A stretch of DNA of 64,000 nucleotides from an uncultured Prevotella sp. (GCF_946407605.1 NZ_CAMJOS010000005.1:79762-143761), one strand, 5' to 3'; shown: positions 1-8,570, counted from the first letter of the stretch. The notes: generated by a model not told the origin, from the letters alone. A program made the numbers and translations.

Positions 1-280
1 GAGCCTTATGGTTCGAGAGCCAGGCACCTGAGTTCTCGTTGTGGTAACTGCGCTGCACATCACACTCCCAGTCTATCTCGCTATCATCCACTATCTGTCG
101 TGCCGCCTCTAGCTTCAGGGCTTCCTGCTCGCTGCGAGGGCCATCCTGATAGATAAACAGATGTGAGGGCCTGCACTGGCGGATGGCACCAAAGGTGCGC
201 TTCAGCGTTTCTGTTCGTGAGAAAATGATGAGCAGCACAGCCACATCGTTCTGTGCAGGATATTTCTTTATTTCTTCCAT
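1..280 (-). CDS. Glycosyltransferase-like protein, N-terminal part only
   Basis: This reading frame begins at an ATG at 280 on the minus strand and runs off the left edge of the window, so only about 93 residues are visible. The N-terminus reads MEEIKKYPAQNDVAVLLIIF, then has SRTETLKRTF and LFIYQDGPR. That pattern is typical of nucleotide-diphospho-sugar transferase-fold proteins, in which a conserved hydrophobic strand is followed by an Asp-Gly-Pro-Arg loop. Its start overlaps the stop of the upstream glycosyltransferase by 13 bases, so the two are probably translationally coupled in one glycan operon. Acceptor and donor cannot be told from this fragment. The family call is inferred from a short region. 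Confidence 0.65.
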   Translation of the reverse strand, partial: MEEIKKYPAQNDVAVLLIIFSRTETLKRTFGAIRQCRPSHLFIYQDGPRSEQEALKLEAARQIVDDSEIDWECDVQRSYHNENSGAWLSNHKA

Positions 281-1179
281 TTCAGCAGGTTCTTGTAAGT
301 GTGAATAAGCAGATAAGCCAAGCGTGTCGGCAGTCGCAACGCCAAGCGGTCCATGAAGGGAATGTCGTTGGTAAGTTGCTGGCGCAGAGGACGATAGTAT
401 TCGTTGAATACCTGGAATTGTCTGCGGTCGATGAACTTCTCATAGACCTTAATCTGATGATGTACGAAGGCCGAGTGGTAACGTTCCCACTCTGGCTGCA
501 GCGTCTGACGCAGCTCTTCGTCGTAGATGCGTATCCAATCGAGGGTCTCGCGACGATTGTTGGGCACATCCTCCTCATGCATATAGGCCGCATGTTCAGT
601 AAAAAACACCTTGGGTTGCTTCATCAGATATTTAATCTGCATGAGCGAGTCCTCACGCTCCACAATCTCACGAGGGGCATTCAGACAGCCCTCCAGCAAC
701 TCCTTGCGGAAGATGATGCCCCACAGCACGCAGAACTGACTGCGCAGGGCCAGCATGTCGCGAATCAGGCGCTCAGGCTCTATGAAACCACGCAGTCCTG
801 AGTCGTGTCTGTGTCCGTACTGATCGTCGTAGGTGCCAATCACCTCGTCGGCCCCTGTCTCGTTGATATGTCTGTACATCGTGGCGAGGGCATTCTCCGT
901 AATGAGGTCATCGGCATCGGCAAACATGATGAATCTGCCTTCAGCATGCTCCAGTCCATAGCGACGGGCTGCTGTCACGCCACCATTATCCTTATGGAAG
1001 ACCTTCAGACGCGGCTCACGCTTAGCCCATTGATCGCAGATATCGCCAGAGCCATCTGTGCTGCCGTCCTCTACAGCCACCACCTCGAACGAGTCGAAGG
1101 CCTGCGCAAAGATGCTCTCGAAGCATTTGTCCAGGTATTCGGCCTTGTTATAGACTGGTATGATGACAGATATCTCCAT
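268..1179 (-). CDS. Family 2 glycosyltransferase
   Basis: A 303-residue cytoplasmic GT2 (GT-A fold) inverting glycosyltransferase. The N-terminal nucleotide-binding half is clear: MEISVIIPVYNKAEYLDKC, then VEDGSTDGS, a DNGGVTAARRYGLEHAEG stretch, and the metal-binding FADADD motif near residue 90. The C-terminal half is typical of polysaccharide-assembly GT2 enzymes and has no membrane segment. It lies 9 bases downstream of the flippase gene and overlaps the next glycosyltransferase by 13 bases, which fits one operon for a surface polysaccharide. The transferred sugar cannot be deduced from the sequence. Confidence 0.93.
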   Translation of the reverse strand: MEISVIIPVYNKAEYLDKCFESIFAQAFDSFEVVAVEDGSTDGSGDICDQWAKREPRLKVFHKDNGGVTAARRYGLEHAEGRFIMFADADDLITENALATMYRHINETGADEVIGTYDDQYGHRHDSGLRGFIEPERLIRDMLALRSQFCVLWGIIFRKELLEGCLNAPREIVEREDSLMQIKYLMKQPKVFFTEHAAYMHEEDVPNNRRETLDWIRIYDEELRQTLQPEWERYHSAFVHHQIKVYEKFIDRRQFQVFNEYYRPLRQQLTNDIPFMDRLALRLPTRLAYLLIHTYKNLLKWKK

Positions 1180-1183
1180 AATC

Positions 1184-1212
1184 CTTTTTTACCTTTTTAC
1201 TTTTTTACCTTT
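1184..1212. repeat. A-rich start-proximal tandem repeat (GTAAAAAGGTAAAAA family)
   Basis: Read on the minus strand, this gap between the flippase and GT2 genes is an imperfect tandem array of AAAGGTAAAAAAGTAAAAAGG-type units. It supplies the last codons of the flippase (tail GKKVKR), its TAA stop and the spacer up to the next ATG. Almost the same string occurs at 34822-34857 between iorA and iorB. Confidence 0.7.
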
Positions 1213-2631
1213 CACCATCTCTATGCATTCGTTGAGGATAGCCACATTGAGCAGACGCATGATGCCTAAGTAGAGGAGGCTGGCCATTGCGATGCGACAC
1301 AACAGGAGCAGCCATAAGGTGGTGATGGGCAGGGTGACGAAGTAGGTTACAATCATCACCACGGCAGCTGTCAGAAGGAAAGGCATGCTGTCTTTCAGCA
1401 CGTCGAGTGTGGACAGAGGCTGTATACGCTGCAGGGCTATGTGCCAGCAGCAAGTAAACAGCAAGTTGAGTGCCGAGAAGGCAGCCACCATCGCCGTAAT
1501 GCCCAACGAGGCCAGGCTGAGTGTGAGTGTTATCTGCAACACTATCTGCACAGCCACCAGCCACAGGTAGATGTCAGAACGCTTCCTGCTGACAATCAGA
1601 TTCTGGTAGAGGGTCTGCAGGGGTAGGAAAGCGCCGCCAATACAAAGTATCTGTAGTAGGATGACGCAAGGTTCCCACTTCATGCCAATGGTGACGATGA
1701 TAAACTCATGGGCCACTAATGCCAGTCCGAACATCAGGGGAAAGCAGACTAACGACGTGAAGCGCAGCATCTTACGGAACACACGCTGCTGACGTCCTTC
1801 CTCGTCATCGGCATTGGTTAGCACGGGCTGTGCCACCTGCGCCATAGTGTTCGAGATAAACGAATGGCCCATCGTGTTCCACTTGTTGGCCTGGCTGAAC
1901 TGTCCCACGGTATTGATGGGCAGCATATTGCCGAAGATGAATGTCTGCACCTGCTGACTGGTCACCGTCAGGATGTTGGTCAGCAGCAGTTTCGACGAGA
2001 ATCCAAACATCTGCCTGATAGGAGCTAAGTCAACAGGCAACTTGGGCATCCAACGTGTGAAATAGTATTTTATGAGGGTACTCGTGCCAATGAAGATGAG
2101 CTGTTGCCACACCAAACTCCAGTAGCCATAGTGATGAAATGCAAGCCACATACCCACAGAGCCTGACAGTATCAGCGAGACGATAGCGGCGATGGCTAGC
2201 TCGCGGTTGCGAAGCTCTATCCACAGCTTGGCATTAGGAACGATTCCGAGTGCTGAGAGGGGGATGGACAGAAAAGCCAGTCGCGACACATCAGTCAGTA
2301 TGGGCAGGTGGAAAATAATGGACAATAGCGGCGCACAGAGAAACAGGATGCCATACATCGAGATACCTGCAATGATGTTGAACCAGCACACCGCATTATA
2401 ATCGCGGAAGGTGGGAGGCTTCAGGTTGGCCAGCGCCTGCGAGAATCCTGCGGCCTGAATACATCCTGCCAGCGTGGTGAAGACTGTTATCAGCGCCACA
2501 ATGCCATAGTCAGCCTCTGACAACTTCCATGCCAGCACAATGCCGAATATCAGGTTCAGCACCTGGGTAGTGCCGTTGTTCACAGCTCCCCAAGCGATGC
2601 TTTTTGCAGTCTTTTCCTTTAAATTCTCCAT
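1189..2631 (-). CDS. Polysaccharide flippase (Wzx/MOP superfamily)
   Basis: A 480-residue polytopic inner-membrane protein of the oligosaccharide/polysaccharide exporter superfamily, which flips lipid-linked glycan units to the periplasm. The start was placed at MENLKEKTAKSIAWGAVNNG. The frame stays open 66 codons upstream, but that extension runs through the divergent promoter region. The KTAKSIAWGAVNNGTTQVLNL opening and repeated hydrophobic helices are characteristic of WzxC-type exporters. It is the promoter-proximal gene of the minus-strand glycan operon and is divergent from the acyltransferase. The inferred start of transcription is only a few bases from the ATG, so the mRNA may be nearly leaderless. 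Confidence 0.9.
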   Translation of the reverse strand: MENLKEKTAKSIAWGAVNNGTTQVLNLIFGIVLAWKLSEADYGIVALITVFTTLAGCIQAAGFSQALANLKPPTFRDYNAVCWFNIIAGISMYGILFLCAPLLSIIFHLPILTDVSRLAFLSIPLSALGIVPNAKLWIELRNRELAIAAIVSLILSGSVGMWLAFHHYGYWSLVWQQLIFIGTSTLIKYYFTRWMPKLPVDLAPIRQMFGFSSKLLLTNILTVTSQQVQTFIFGNMLPINTVGQFSQANKWNTMGHSFISNTMAQVAQPVLTNADDEEGRQQRVFRKMLRFTSLVCFPLMFGLALVAHEFIIVTIGMKWEPCVILLQILCIGGAFLPLQTLYQNLIVSRKRSDIYLWLVAVQIVLQITLTLSLASLGITAMVAAFSALNLLFTCCWHIALQRIQPLSTLDVLKDSMPFLLTAAVVMIVTYFVTLPITTLWLLLLCRIAMASLLYLGIMRLLNVAILNECIEMVKGKKVKR

Positions 2632-2640
2632 TACAAAGTG

Positions 2641-2689
2641 CAAAAATACTACTTTTCGTTTGAAGTTCAAAATATTTTCATTAAATTTG
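2641..2689. promoter_or_regulatory. Overlapping divergent promoters (flippase / acyltransferase)
   Basis: Plus strand: TTTG at 2659-2662, a 19-base spacer, then TAAATTTG at 2682-2689, with the acyltransferase ATG at 2698. Minus strand: CAAAAATA at 2641-2648 (TATTTTTG when read on that strand) and CAAA at 2668-2671, again 19 bases apart, with the flippase ATG at 2631. Both match the Bacteroidetes consensus. The -33 boxes interleave, so polymerase binding to the two promoters should be mutually exclusive. Both predicted 5' leaders are only a few nucleotides long. Confidence 0.75.
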
Positions 2690-2697
2690 CACCGATT

Positions 2698-3825
2698 ATG
2701 GAGAACATAGAGAATAAAATAGCCAAAAAGCCCCGTTTGGAATGGCTCGACGCCCTTCGCGGATTCACCATGATCATGGTGGTGGCCAACCATGTGGCGC
2801 AGATAGGATTTGAAGAGGAGTGGAAACACTCGTCGTCGCTTCAGTTCCTGTTGCTGTTCCGCATGCCGCTGTTCTTCTTCATCAGCGGATTCTTGGCCTA
2901 CAAGGCCTCGCAGGTATGGACGGCTCGCAATCTGGGCAGTCTGGTGTTGAAGAAGTGTCGCGTACAGCTCATACCCACCCTGGTGTTCTTCCTCCTGGCC
3001 ACAGCGATCTTAAAGCCCAGCTTCTGGCCAGGTCTTCTCGAGTCGCTGCACTCGCCCACCAAGGGCGGCTACTGGTTCACGCTTGTTCTGCTCTACATGT
3101 TCCTCATCTACTATCCCTTTGCCTATTTCGAGAACAAGATCACCTCTCGACTCTCGCCGCTGGCCTCTAAGTGGACATCGGCTATCCTCATCGTGGTGTT
3201 GTTCCTCGTCTCGTTGGCGTTCTACGACAGCTGCTATCAGCCCTCGTACTTCTCGTGGGCCAAAGGCTATCGTGGCGCGATGACAGATATCCATCAGTTC
3301 CTGATAGACACTAGCTTTGGACAGCTGATGCTCTGGATGCCTTTCTTCCTCTTTGGTAACATAGCCCATCGCTATTGGAACGGCGCCCAGCGGCTAATGG
3401 ACTCGAAGTGGTTCTTCCCCATCATCGTCGTGCTGGCCATCCTCTGTACGATGGATGCCTTGAAGTGGCACACCATGCGTATGGCGTGGGCCATCATCCC
3501 GTTGACGACGGCAATGTTCCTGCTGCTCCTTATCACCTTAATGTATTTCCGTCATTATCAGCACTATTTCACTAAGATGACAGTCATTGGAGCCTCGTTG
3601 CAGTACATAGGCCGTCGCACGCTCGACATCTACCTCATCCATTTCCTGTTTTTGCCTAGTCTGCCCATCATCGGCTCGTTCTTCAAGGACAATCATCATA
3701 ACTTCATCGTCGATACCACGCTGTCTGTCGTTGTGGCTCTGTTGGTTATTGGTTTCAGCGTCATCACCTCCAATATCCTGCGTATCAGTCCGTTCCTTAA
3801 GAAATGGCTGTTTGGAAGGAGTTAA
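2698..3825 (+). CDS. Acyltransferase family 3 membrane protein
   Basis: A 375-residue integral membrane acyltransferase of the OafA/YrhL type (Acyl_transf_3), which typically O-acetylates or succinylates surface sugars using a cytoplasmic acyl donor. The conserved opening RLEWLDALRGFTMIMVVANH contains the catalytic-type His, and RMPLFFFISGF follows. About ten hydrophobic helices extend to the C-terminus. ATG 2698 was chosen because it lies just after the promoter -7 box; the longer open frame from 2638 would run through the promoter. Context with flippase, glycosyltransferases and LicD supports a role in decorating a surface polysaccharide. The acyl group and acceptor are unknown. Confidence 0.9.
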   Translation: MENIENKIAKKPRLEWLDALRGFTMIMVVANHVAQIGFEEEWKHSSSLQFLLLFRMPLFFFISGFLAYKASQVWTARNLGSLVLKKCRVQLIPTLVFFLLATAILKPSFWPGLLESLHSPTKGGYWFTLVLLYMFLIYYPFAYFENKITSRLSPLASKWTSAILIVVLFLVSLAFYDSCYQPSYFSWAKGYRGAMTDIHQFLIDTSFGQLMLWMPFFLFGNIAHRYWNGAQRLMDSKWFFPIIVVLAILCTMDALKWHTMRMAWAIIPLTTAMFLLLLITLMYFRHYQHYFTKMTVIGASLQYIGRRTLDIYLIHFLFLPSLPIIGSFFKDNHHNFIVDTTLSVVVALLVIGFSVITSNILRISPFLKKWLFGRS

Positions 3826-3860
3826 ATGAGGAAAGTGGAAAGAGGATAGTGGAATGAGAA
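3826..3860. repeat. Purine-rich degenerate repeat before licD-like start
   Basis: The whole gap between the acyltransferase stop and the LicD start is made of imperfect GGAAAGTGGAAAGAG-type units. A very similar string occurs in frame inside the TolB-like lipoprotein gene (about 8908-8950, opposite strand). Confidence 0.55.
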
Positions 3861-4643
3861 ATGAAGAAGATTGACGATATTCAGGAACTGAGACAGATTC
3901 AGATGGGCATCCTCGATGAGGTGCATCGCTTCTGCGAGGCTCACGGCCTGAGGTATTTCCTCAGTAGCGGCACCCTGATTGGTGCTGTGCGCCACAAGGG
4001 CTATATCCCCTGGGATGATGATATCGACATCTACATGCCGCGTGAGGATTACGAGACCTTTCTTAATACCTATCATGACGAGAAGGGTATCTATCGCGCC
4101 ATCAACCCTGCCTCTGAGTCACATTATTATTATACTTTTGCCAAGGTGGTAGACCAGCGTACCCATATGGTGGAGCGTGAGACTGAGGGCTACGAGATAG
4201 GGGTCTATATGGATATCTTCCCTGTCGACTATGTCACAGAGAACCTTCAGCAGCGTGAGCGCATCTTCCGCCAGAAGAAACTGCTCTACAAGATTCGTCG
4301 TTGTAAGATATCGAATACTAATCCTCTAAAGTCGCGTTTGGCCTATTGGGTTTACAAGTGCTGGCCTATGAGCGTCAAGCAGATAGAGCGCAAGATTTGG
4401 AAACTTATCGTGTTGGAGAGACCAACACGTATGGTGTGCAACATGACTGAGGCAGGCCCCAGTATCAAGGGCTGCTTCCCTGCTGAGGATATCGCCTCTA
4501 GCGTTGATATTGAGTTTGAGGGCAAGACCTATAAGACCATGATTGGCTATCGCGATTACCTTGAGCGCACCTATGGTGACTATATGACTCTTCCACCAGT
4601 AGAACAGCGTGTCACCCATAACTTCGAGGCCTACTGGAAATAA
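3861..4643 (+). CDS. LicD family phosphotransferase
   Basis: A 260-residue cytoplasmic protein of the LicD/nucleotidyltransferase-like superfamily. Members move a phosphocholine, phosphoethanolamine or related phospho-group from a nucleotide-activated donor onto a surface glycan. The family signature is plain: SSGTLIGAVRHKGYIPWDD followed by DIDIYMPREDY (residues 35-65), with the acidic metal ligands intact. It follows the acyltransferase by 35 bases and is probably co-transcribed with it. A nucleotidyltransferase fusion that could supply an activated donor is encoded a few kilobases downstream on the other strand. The actual donor is not known. Confidence 0.9.
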   Translation: MKKIDDIQELRQIQMGILDEVHRFCEAHGLRYFLSSGTLIGAVRHKGYIPWDDDIDIYMPREDYETFLNTYHDEKGIYRAINPASESHYYYTFAKVVDQRTHMVERETEGYEIGVYMDIFPVDYVTENLQQRERIFRQKKLLYKIRRCKISNTNPLKSRLAYWVYKCWPMSVKQIERKIWKLIVLERPTRMVCNMTEAGPSIKGCFPAEDIASSVDIEFEGKTYKTMIGYRDYLERTYGDYMTLPPVEQRVTHNFEAYWK

Positions 4644-4691
4644 TTACTCGGATATGGATTTTCATTGAAAGGACTAGAGATTTTTATCTCT

Positions 4692-4721
4692 CTAGTTAGG
4701 AAAAAATTTTTTTCTAACTAG
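4692..4721. terminator. Bidirectional terminator between licD-like gene and GDPD
   Basis: CTAGTTAG (4692-4699) and CTAACTAG (4714-4721) form a perfect inverted repeat around an A6/T7 run, giving U-tracts in both directions. It sits between convergent genes and overlaps the stop codon of the phosphodiesterase. A second short hairpin with ACTAGAGA / TCTCTAGT arms lies immediately before it. Confidence 0.75.
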
Positions 4722-5703
4722 TCCTCATTTTCTTCAGATTCGTCGCCTCTGACGTTGCTCGAAGGAATGATATTCTTTACGATGACATAGTCGGCACCTT
4801 TCTCAAAGGCTTCTTCCATGTAGGTGTCTCTGTTGTAAGTCCAAGTCTTGACATACATGCCTTTGCTGTGCACATATTCGCAGAGCTCTTTGGTGATGTG
4901 TGTAAAAGGAATCGACACATTGATGCTTAAGGCTTTGGACTTCAGCTCGAAGGCCTCATCGGCAGTTTTGATGTTTGTGACGCCTGAGACAGAGACGCAC
5001 ACACAGCTGCTGATGGCTTGCAAGGCCTCCAGACGTGGCTTCTTGGCGCAGAATATGGTGCGCGACAGCATGCCGTACTTCTGTACCAACTTGAACAGAT
5101 CTTCCAGAGAACTATCCTGGAAACGGTCATTATCAGCAATATCCAGTTCCAGGATGACGTTCTTGCGCTTGCAGAGCTTGATAATATCCTCTAATGCCGC
5201 AATACGGACATAGGAGAAATCGGCGTTGTACCACGAGCCGAAATCCAGTTGCTGAGATAGGCAAAGTAGCAGCTGTCCACTCTTCCTGTGTCATTGCTAC
5301 AGCGATCGATGGTGGCATCGTGCTGCAGGACAAATACGCCGTCTTTGGTACGGGCTATATCACACTCCACCATTTTGTATCCCACCTTGATGGCTGCCTC
5401 CAGAGCTTCATAGGTATTCTCTGGGAAGCCAGCCAGTCCACGATGACACATGACGAGCGACTGGGTAAAGAGGTCAGAGGGATAGATATTCTGCTGCTCT
5501 TGGAACACTTTGATGCTCTCCATCGGAATGGAGGTATGAACACTATCATTCTCGTCAAAATAGATGCTGTCAACGATGTCTGTATCAAATGTTGTTTCGC
5601 CATATTGGGTGGCTACATGCAGAATGTGCCCCATTTGTGCGTTGGCAATGGCGGAAAACAGGAATAATGCGCTAATTAAACAAAGAGCTTGTAATCTTTT
5701 CAT
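4718..5703 (-). pseudogene. Glycerophosphodiester phosphodiesterase, frameshifted
   Basis: Two adjacent minus-strand frames make one GDPD-family protein. The N-terminal frame (5703 to about 5250) has a signal peptide (MKRLQALCLISALFLFSAIANA), a CHRG motif, PENTYEAL, VECDIARTKDG and LQHD, which are the catalytic His/Glu/Asp motifs. The C-terminal frame (to 4718) carries ILELDIAD, the KTWTYN strand and GADYVIVKN. The frames join at about 5247-5256, where losing one base would turn LDFGSWYN into NWISARG and lead to a stop at 5191. The total of 986 bases is one short of a multiple of three. It would hydrolyse glycerophosphodiesters outside the cytoplasm. It may be a true pseudogene or a sequencing error. 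Confidence 0.85.
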
Positions 5704-5721
5704 GTCTCAATAGGATTAACG

Positions 5722-6735
5722 TTAGTAGTCAGAGTTAATGATTTTCATGCCCCAGTCGTAGATGCGGTCGATGGTGGGACAGGGGACCTCCTTTTCGTGG
5801 GCCAAACGATGAACGATGGCCAGACCGTAGGGAAAATCTTCTGTGAAATAGCGGCTGTGGAAGTCGGGCACGAAGCCCCCTTCTGTAGCTTTCATAGGTG
5901 CTGTAATACCCTTGAAGGCCTCGATGCTACGCAGTTTGCGAGCCAGCGAGGGAGCATCGGTACTTTCGTAATAGTCGAGAACGGTGGCTATGCTGCCTGG
6001 GGTGACAGGCAGTTGGCGCAGGAGTGCCTGTAGCTCCTGGTCCATCGCGATATAGAGCGCAGCAGCCTCCTCTGTCCATTCTTCATAAAAAAGAGGTACG
6101 CGCGAAATGGTTTCACCCTCGTGCCAATCTTTCCAAAGCGAGTAGAGACGCGAGGGGTGCAGCAGCGGGTTGCTATTGCTGAGGCTTACCTCATAGAAGC
6201 TGTGCAGCAGGTGGATGGGGGTGCGCAGCATCTGTTCCAAAGCCTGTCGCAGCGGCTCTGGGTCGCTGGTCTGTTCGATGGCCAGATGGAGGCTCTCTTT
6301 ATAGCCCATTAATCGGGCCCGTCGACCATAATCCTCGATGCGTGAGATGAACGGCACACGCTGGAAACCAAACAGCGGGGTGGTGGAAGGCAGTATCTGC
6401 ATGGCTTCGAAGAAGAAGCCCGTGCTGCTGACCACGCTACCTACTGCTGCCATAGGCATCAGGTAGTCCTTGATTTGCAGAAGCATATCGTGGATGGCGT
6501 AGCCTGGCAGACAGATATAAATAATCTGTGCATCGGAAACGGCCTGCTTGGCATCGCTGAAGACACCACTCAGATGTCCCCTATATGTGGTCTCGTCTGG
6601 CGCATCAATCTGGATGTCGTTACTCCATCTTTCAGGATGACGTGTCAGTACACAAACCTCATGCTGACCTTGTGCTGCCACAAAGCCTGCCACTACGTGT
6701 CCAAGGTTGCCACCGCCACAGATACAAATCTTCAT
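5722..6735 (-). CDS. Opine dehydrogenase-like NAD(P)-dependent enzyme
   Basis: A 337-residue cytoplasmic oxidoreductase. The N-terminal Rossmann motif CGGGNLGHVVAGFVA (residues 6-20) is followed by strands DAQIIYICLPGYAIHDML and a VVSSTGFFFEA segment. The C-terminal helical domain carries SFYEVSLSNSNPLLHPSRLY, resembling the octopine/nopaline dehydrogenase C-terminal domain with its conserved Asn-x-Asn-Pro...His pattern. Family members reductively join an amino acid to a 2-oxo acid. Its ATG overlaps the stop of the upstream nucleotidyltransferase-aminotransferase fusion (ATGA), so the two are likely coupled and may act on linked substrates. Real substrates are unknown. Confidence 0.78.
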   Translation of the reverse strand: MKICICGGGNLGHVVAGFVAAQGQHEVCVLTRHPERWSNDIQIDAPDETTYRGHLSGVFSDAKQAVSDAQIIYICLPGYAIHDMLLQIKDYLMPMAAVGSVVSSTGFFFEAMQILPSTTPLFGFQRVPFISRIEDYGRRARLMGYKESLHLAIEQTSDPEPLRQALEQMLRTPIHLLHSFYEVSLSNSNPLLHPSRLYSLWKDWHEGETISRVPLFYEEWTEEAAALYIAMDQELQALLRQLPVTPGSIATVLDYYESTDAPSLARKLRSIEAFKGITAPMKATEGGFVPDFHSRYFTEDFPYGLAIVHRLAHEKEVPCPTIDRIYDWGMKIINSDY

Positions 6736-8561
6736 TTGACAAATGTTTTTAGTGCTTCAGCCAATCTAGTGTTGTCCTCATGGTTCCTGACGGCGATACG
6801 CATGAACTGTTTTTCAGGGTCGAGACCTGGCTTAAGACTGCAGTCGCGAGTCAGGATGTTGTGCTGCTTCAGTGTGTAGATTACAATCTCGCTGGCCTTG
6901 TAAGGCGGCAACACCTCGCAGAGGAAATAGTTGGCCTGGGTTGGCATGATGCGCAGATAGGACACCTGGCGTAACTGCTGTTCAAAACTGTCGCGTTCAG
7001 CAATGAACTTGTCGCAGGCTCGCTGGTAGTCCTTCTCGTATTTATTGTATATCTGCATGAAGAACTCGGCAAACGAGTTCATGTTCCAGATACTCACCTT
7101 CTTCTTAGTATGTGCGATGAGATCCTTATCGGCAGCGCACAGGATGCCGAGTCGCAGACCAGGCACGCCGTAGCTCTTCGAGATGCTCTTCATCACCACC
7201 ATGTGGGGATAGGCTTCGAGAATATCGTCGCTGAGCAAAGAATTGGTGGCATAGTCGACGCTGAAATCGACGAAGGATTCATCGACCACTAGACGAATTT
7301 GGCGTTCTTCGCACCACTTGGCCAGACGCAGCACGTCGGCTTTGGGTATGAAGTTACCTGAGGGGTTGTCAGGGTTGATGACCATCAATTGCTGGATGTC
7401 TTTGTCGCCAAAGAATGCCATCAGTTCATCAGCAGTATAGCGATAGTCCTCGTTGTTTGGAACAAAGGTCACCTGCAGGTCTTTGTCGTAGCGATTGGGA
7501 TACTCCTCAAAGGTAGGACGGATAAAGCCAACTTTGAGGTTTGGGGTTTCTTCCATCAAGACCTTAATCAACTCGGCAGCACCATTGCCAGGCACGATAT
7601 AAGGCTCGCTCACGCCAAAGCACTTGCTGGCGATGAGGGTATTGACCTTCATGCCAGAGGGATATTCCGTCAGCAAGGTGTCGAAGTTAGCACGGAGCTC
7701 GTCCTTCATGCGCTGACTGGGGAAGTAGGGGTTCACCAGATAGCAGAAATCGAGCATCTGAGGGAAACGCCAGAAGCCACCATAGCGTCCATAGTACTTG
7801 CGCAGCACATCCTTCTCGTCAGCAAACAATGCCTCGGCAATGTCGAGGTCCTGCTTGTCGTCAATCTCGTACCATTTCTCATTGCCGATAGGCAACGCCT
7901 TCATGTCGTGGTTGTTCAACAGCGAGATGATGCGCAGCACGTTCTCGTAGTACTCGTTGTTACCCACCGCCTTAGTGTAGGCTTCGAGGAAGGGCACGTA
8001 TTTCTGTTGCGAGAACTGGCGTGACAGCTTGTAGATATTCACCGTCTTATAGTACGAGTTCACGTCATTATAGTCGAAAGCATCCTTCGAGATAAAGTTC
8101 ACGATATTATTGTCATCGTCCAATCGCACCATCGTGCCATCCATCCACGTCTCGTACTTAGCCACTAAGGCGAGGTTGGGGCAGGGGTTCTGGATGAGCA
8201 TGGGAATCATATTGTCACTCAGTATCAGATCGCTCTCGATGAGCAGCGTGTCGTCCTCCTGCAACTTGTCCTTCACCAGCGCCAGCGAGTAGATGTTGTT
8301 GGTCTTGTCGTAAACAGGATTCTCAGCAAACTCGATGTTAAGAAGACAATCCTCTTTCCACTCATTTTGAATATACTCGCGCAGCTCCTTGCCTTTATAG
8401 CCTACGACGATGATAACACGAGTGAGCGACAACTTGGAGAGCTGTCCCAGCAGACGGTCGATGAGCTTGACACCATTGACAGGCACCATGCATTTGGTGT
8501 TGTCCTTTGTATATTCGCCTAATCTGCGGCCCATACCAGCCGCGAGGATGATTGCTTGCAT
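6732..8561 (-). CDS. Nucleotidyltransferase / PLP aminotransferase-fold fusion
   Basis: A 609-residue two-domain enzyme. Residues 1 to about 245 are a LicC-like sugar/choline-phosphate nucleotidyltransferase: LAAGMGRRLGEYT (6-18) with K23, TNNIYSL, IESDLIL (108-114), and WYEIDDKQDLDIAE (230-243). Residues 255-609 are a fold-type I PLP enzyme of the HisC/CobD type: PGNGAAELI, NPDNPSGN (396-403), VVDESF, and SISKSYGVPGLRLG, with K462 as the likely PLP lysine and R468 and R588 as carboxylate/phosphate ligands. The VPGLRLG form resembles CobD, a phospho-amino-acid decarboxylase. The fusion suggests making and activating one amino-phosphate compound. An aminotransferase rather than a decarboxylase reaction remains possible. 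It is coupled to the opine-dehydrogenase-like gene. Confidence 0.85.
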   Translation of the reverse strand: MQAIILAAGMGRRLGEYTKDNTKCMVPVNGVKLIDRLLGQLSKLSLTRVIIVVGYKGKELREYIQNEWKEDCLLNIEFAENPVYDKTNNIYSLALVKDKLQEDDTLLIESDLILSDNMIPMLIQNPCPNLALVAKYETWMDGTMVRLDDDNNIVNFISKDAFDYNDVNSYYKTVNIYKLSRQFSQQKYVPFLEAYTKAVGNNEYYENVLRIISLLNNHDMKALPIGNEKWYEIDDKQDLDIAEALFADEKDVLRKYYGRYGGFWRFPQMLDFCYLVNPYFPSQRMKDELRANFDTLLTEYPSGMKVNTLIASKCFGVSEPYIVPGNGAAELIKVLMEETPNLKVGFIRPTFEEYPNRYDKDLQVTFVPNNEDYRYTADELMAFFGDKDIQQLMVINPDNPSGNFIPKADVLRLAKWCEERQIRLVVDESFVDFSVDYATNSLLSDDILEAYPHMVVMKSISKSYGVPGLRLGILCAADKDLIAHTKKKVSIWNMNSFAEFFMQIYNKYEKDYQRACDKFIAERDSFEQQLRQVSYLRIMPTQANYFLCEVLPPYKASEIVIYTLKQHNILTRDCSLKPGLDPEKQFMRIAVRNHEDNTRLAEALKTFVK

Positions 8562-8570
8562 ATTGTTGTG

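Noticed and set aside
2632..2829. 66-codon N-terminal extension of the flippase
   Set aside because: It crosses both divergent promoters and the acyltransferase coding start, and the extension has no flippase-like sequence.
6732..8561. A phosphonate biosynthesis locus based on the nucleotidyltransferase-aminotransferase fusion
   Set aside because: No phosphoenolpyruvate mutase or phosphonopyruvate decarboxylase is present in the window, so only a looser amino-phosphate hypothesis is kept.
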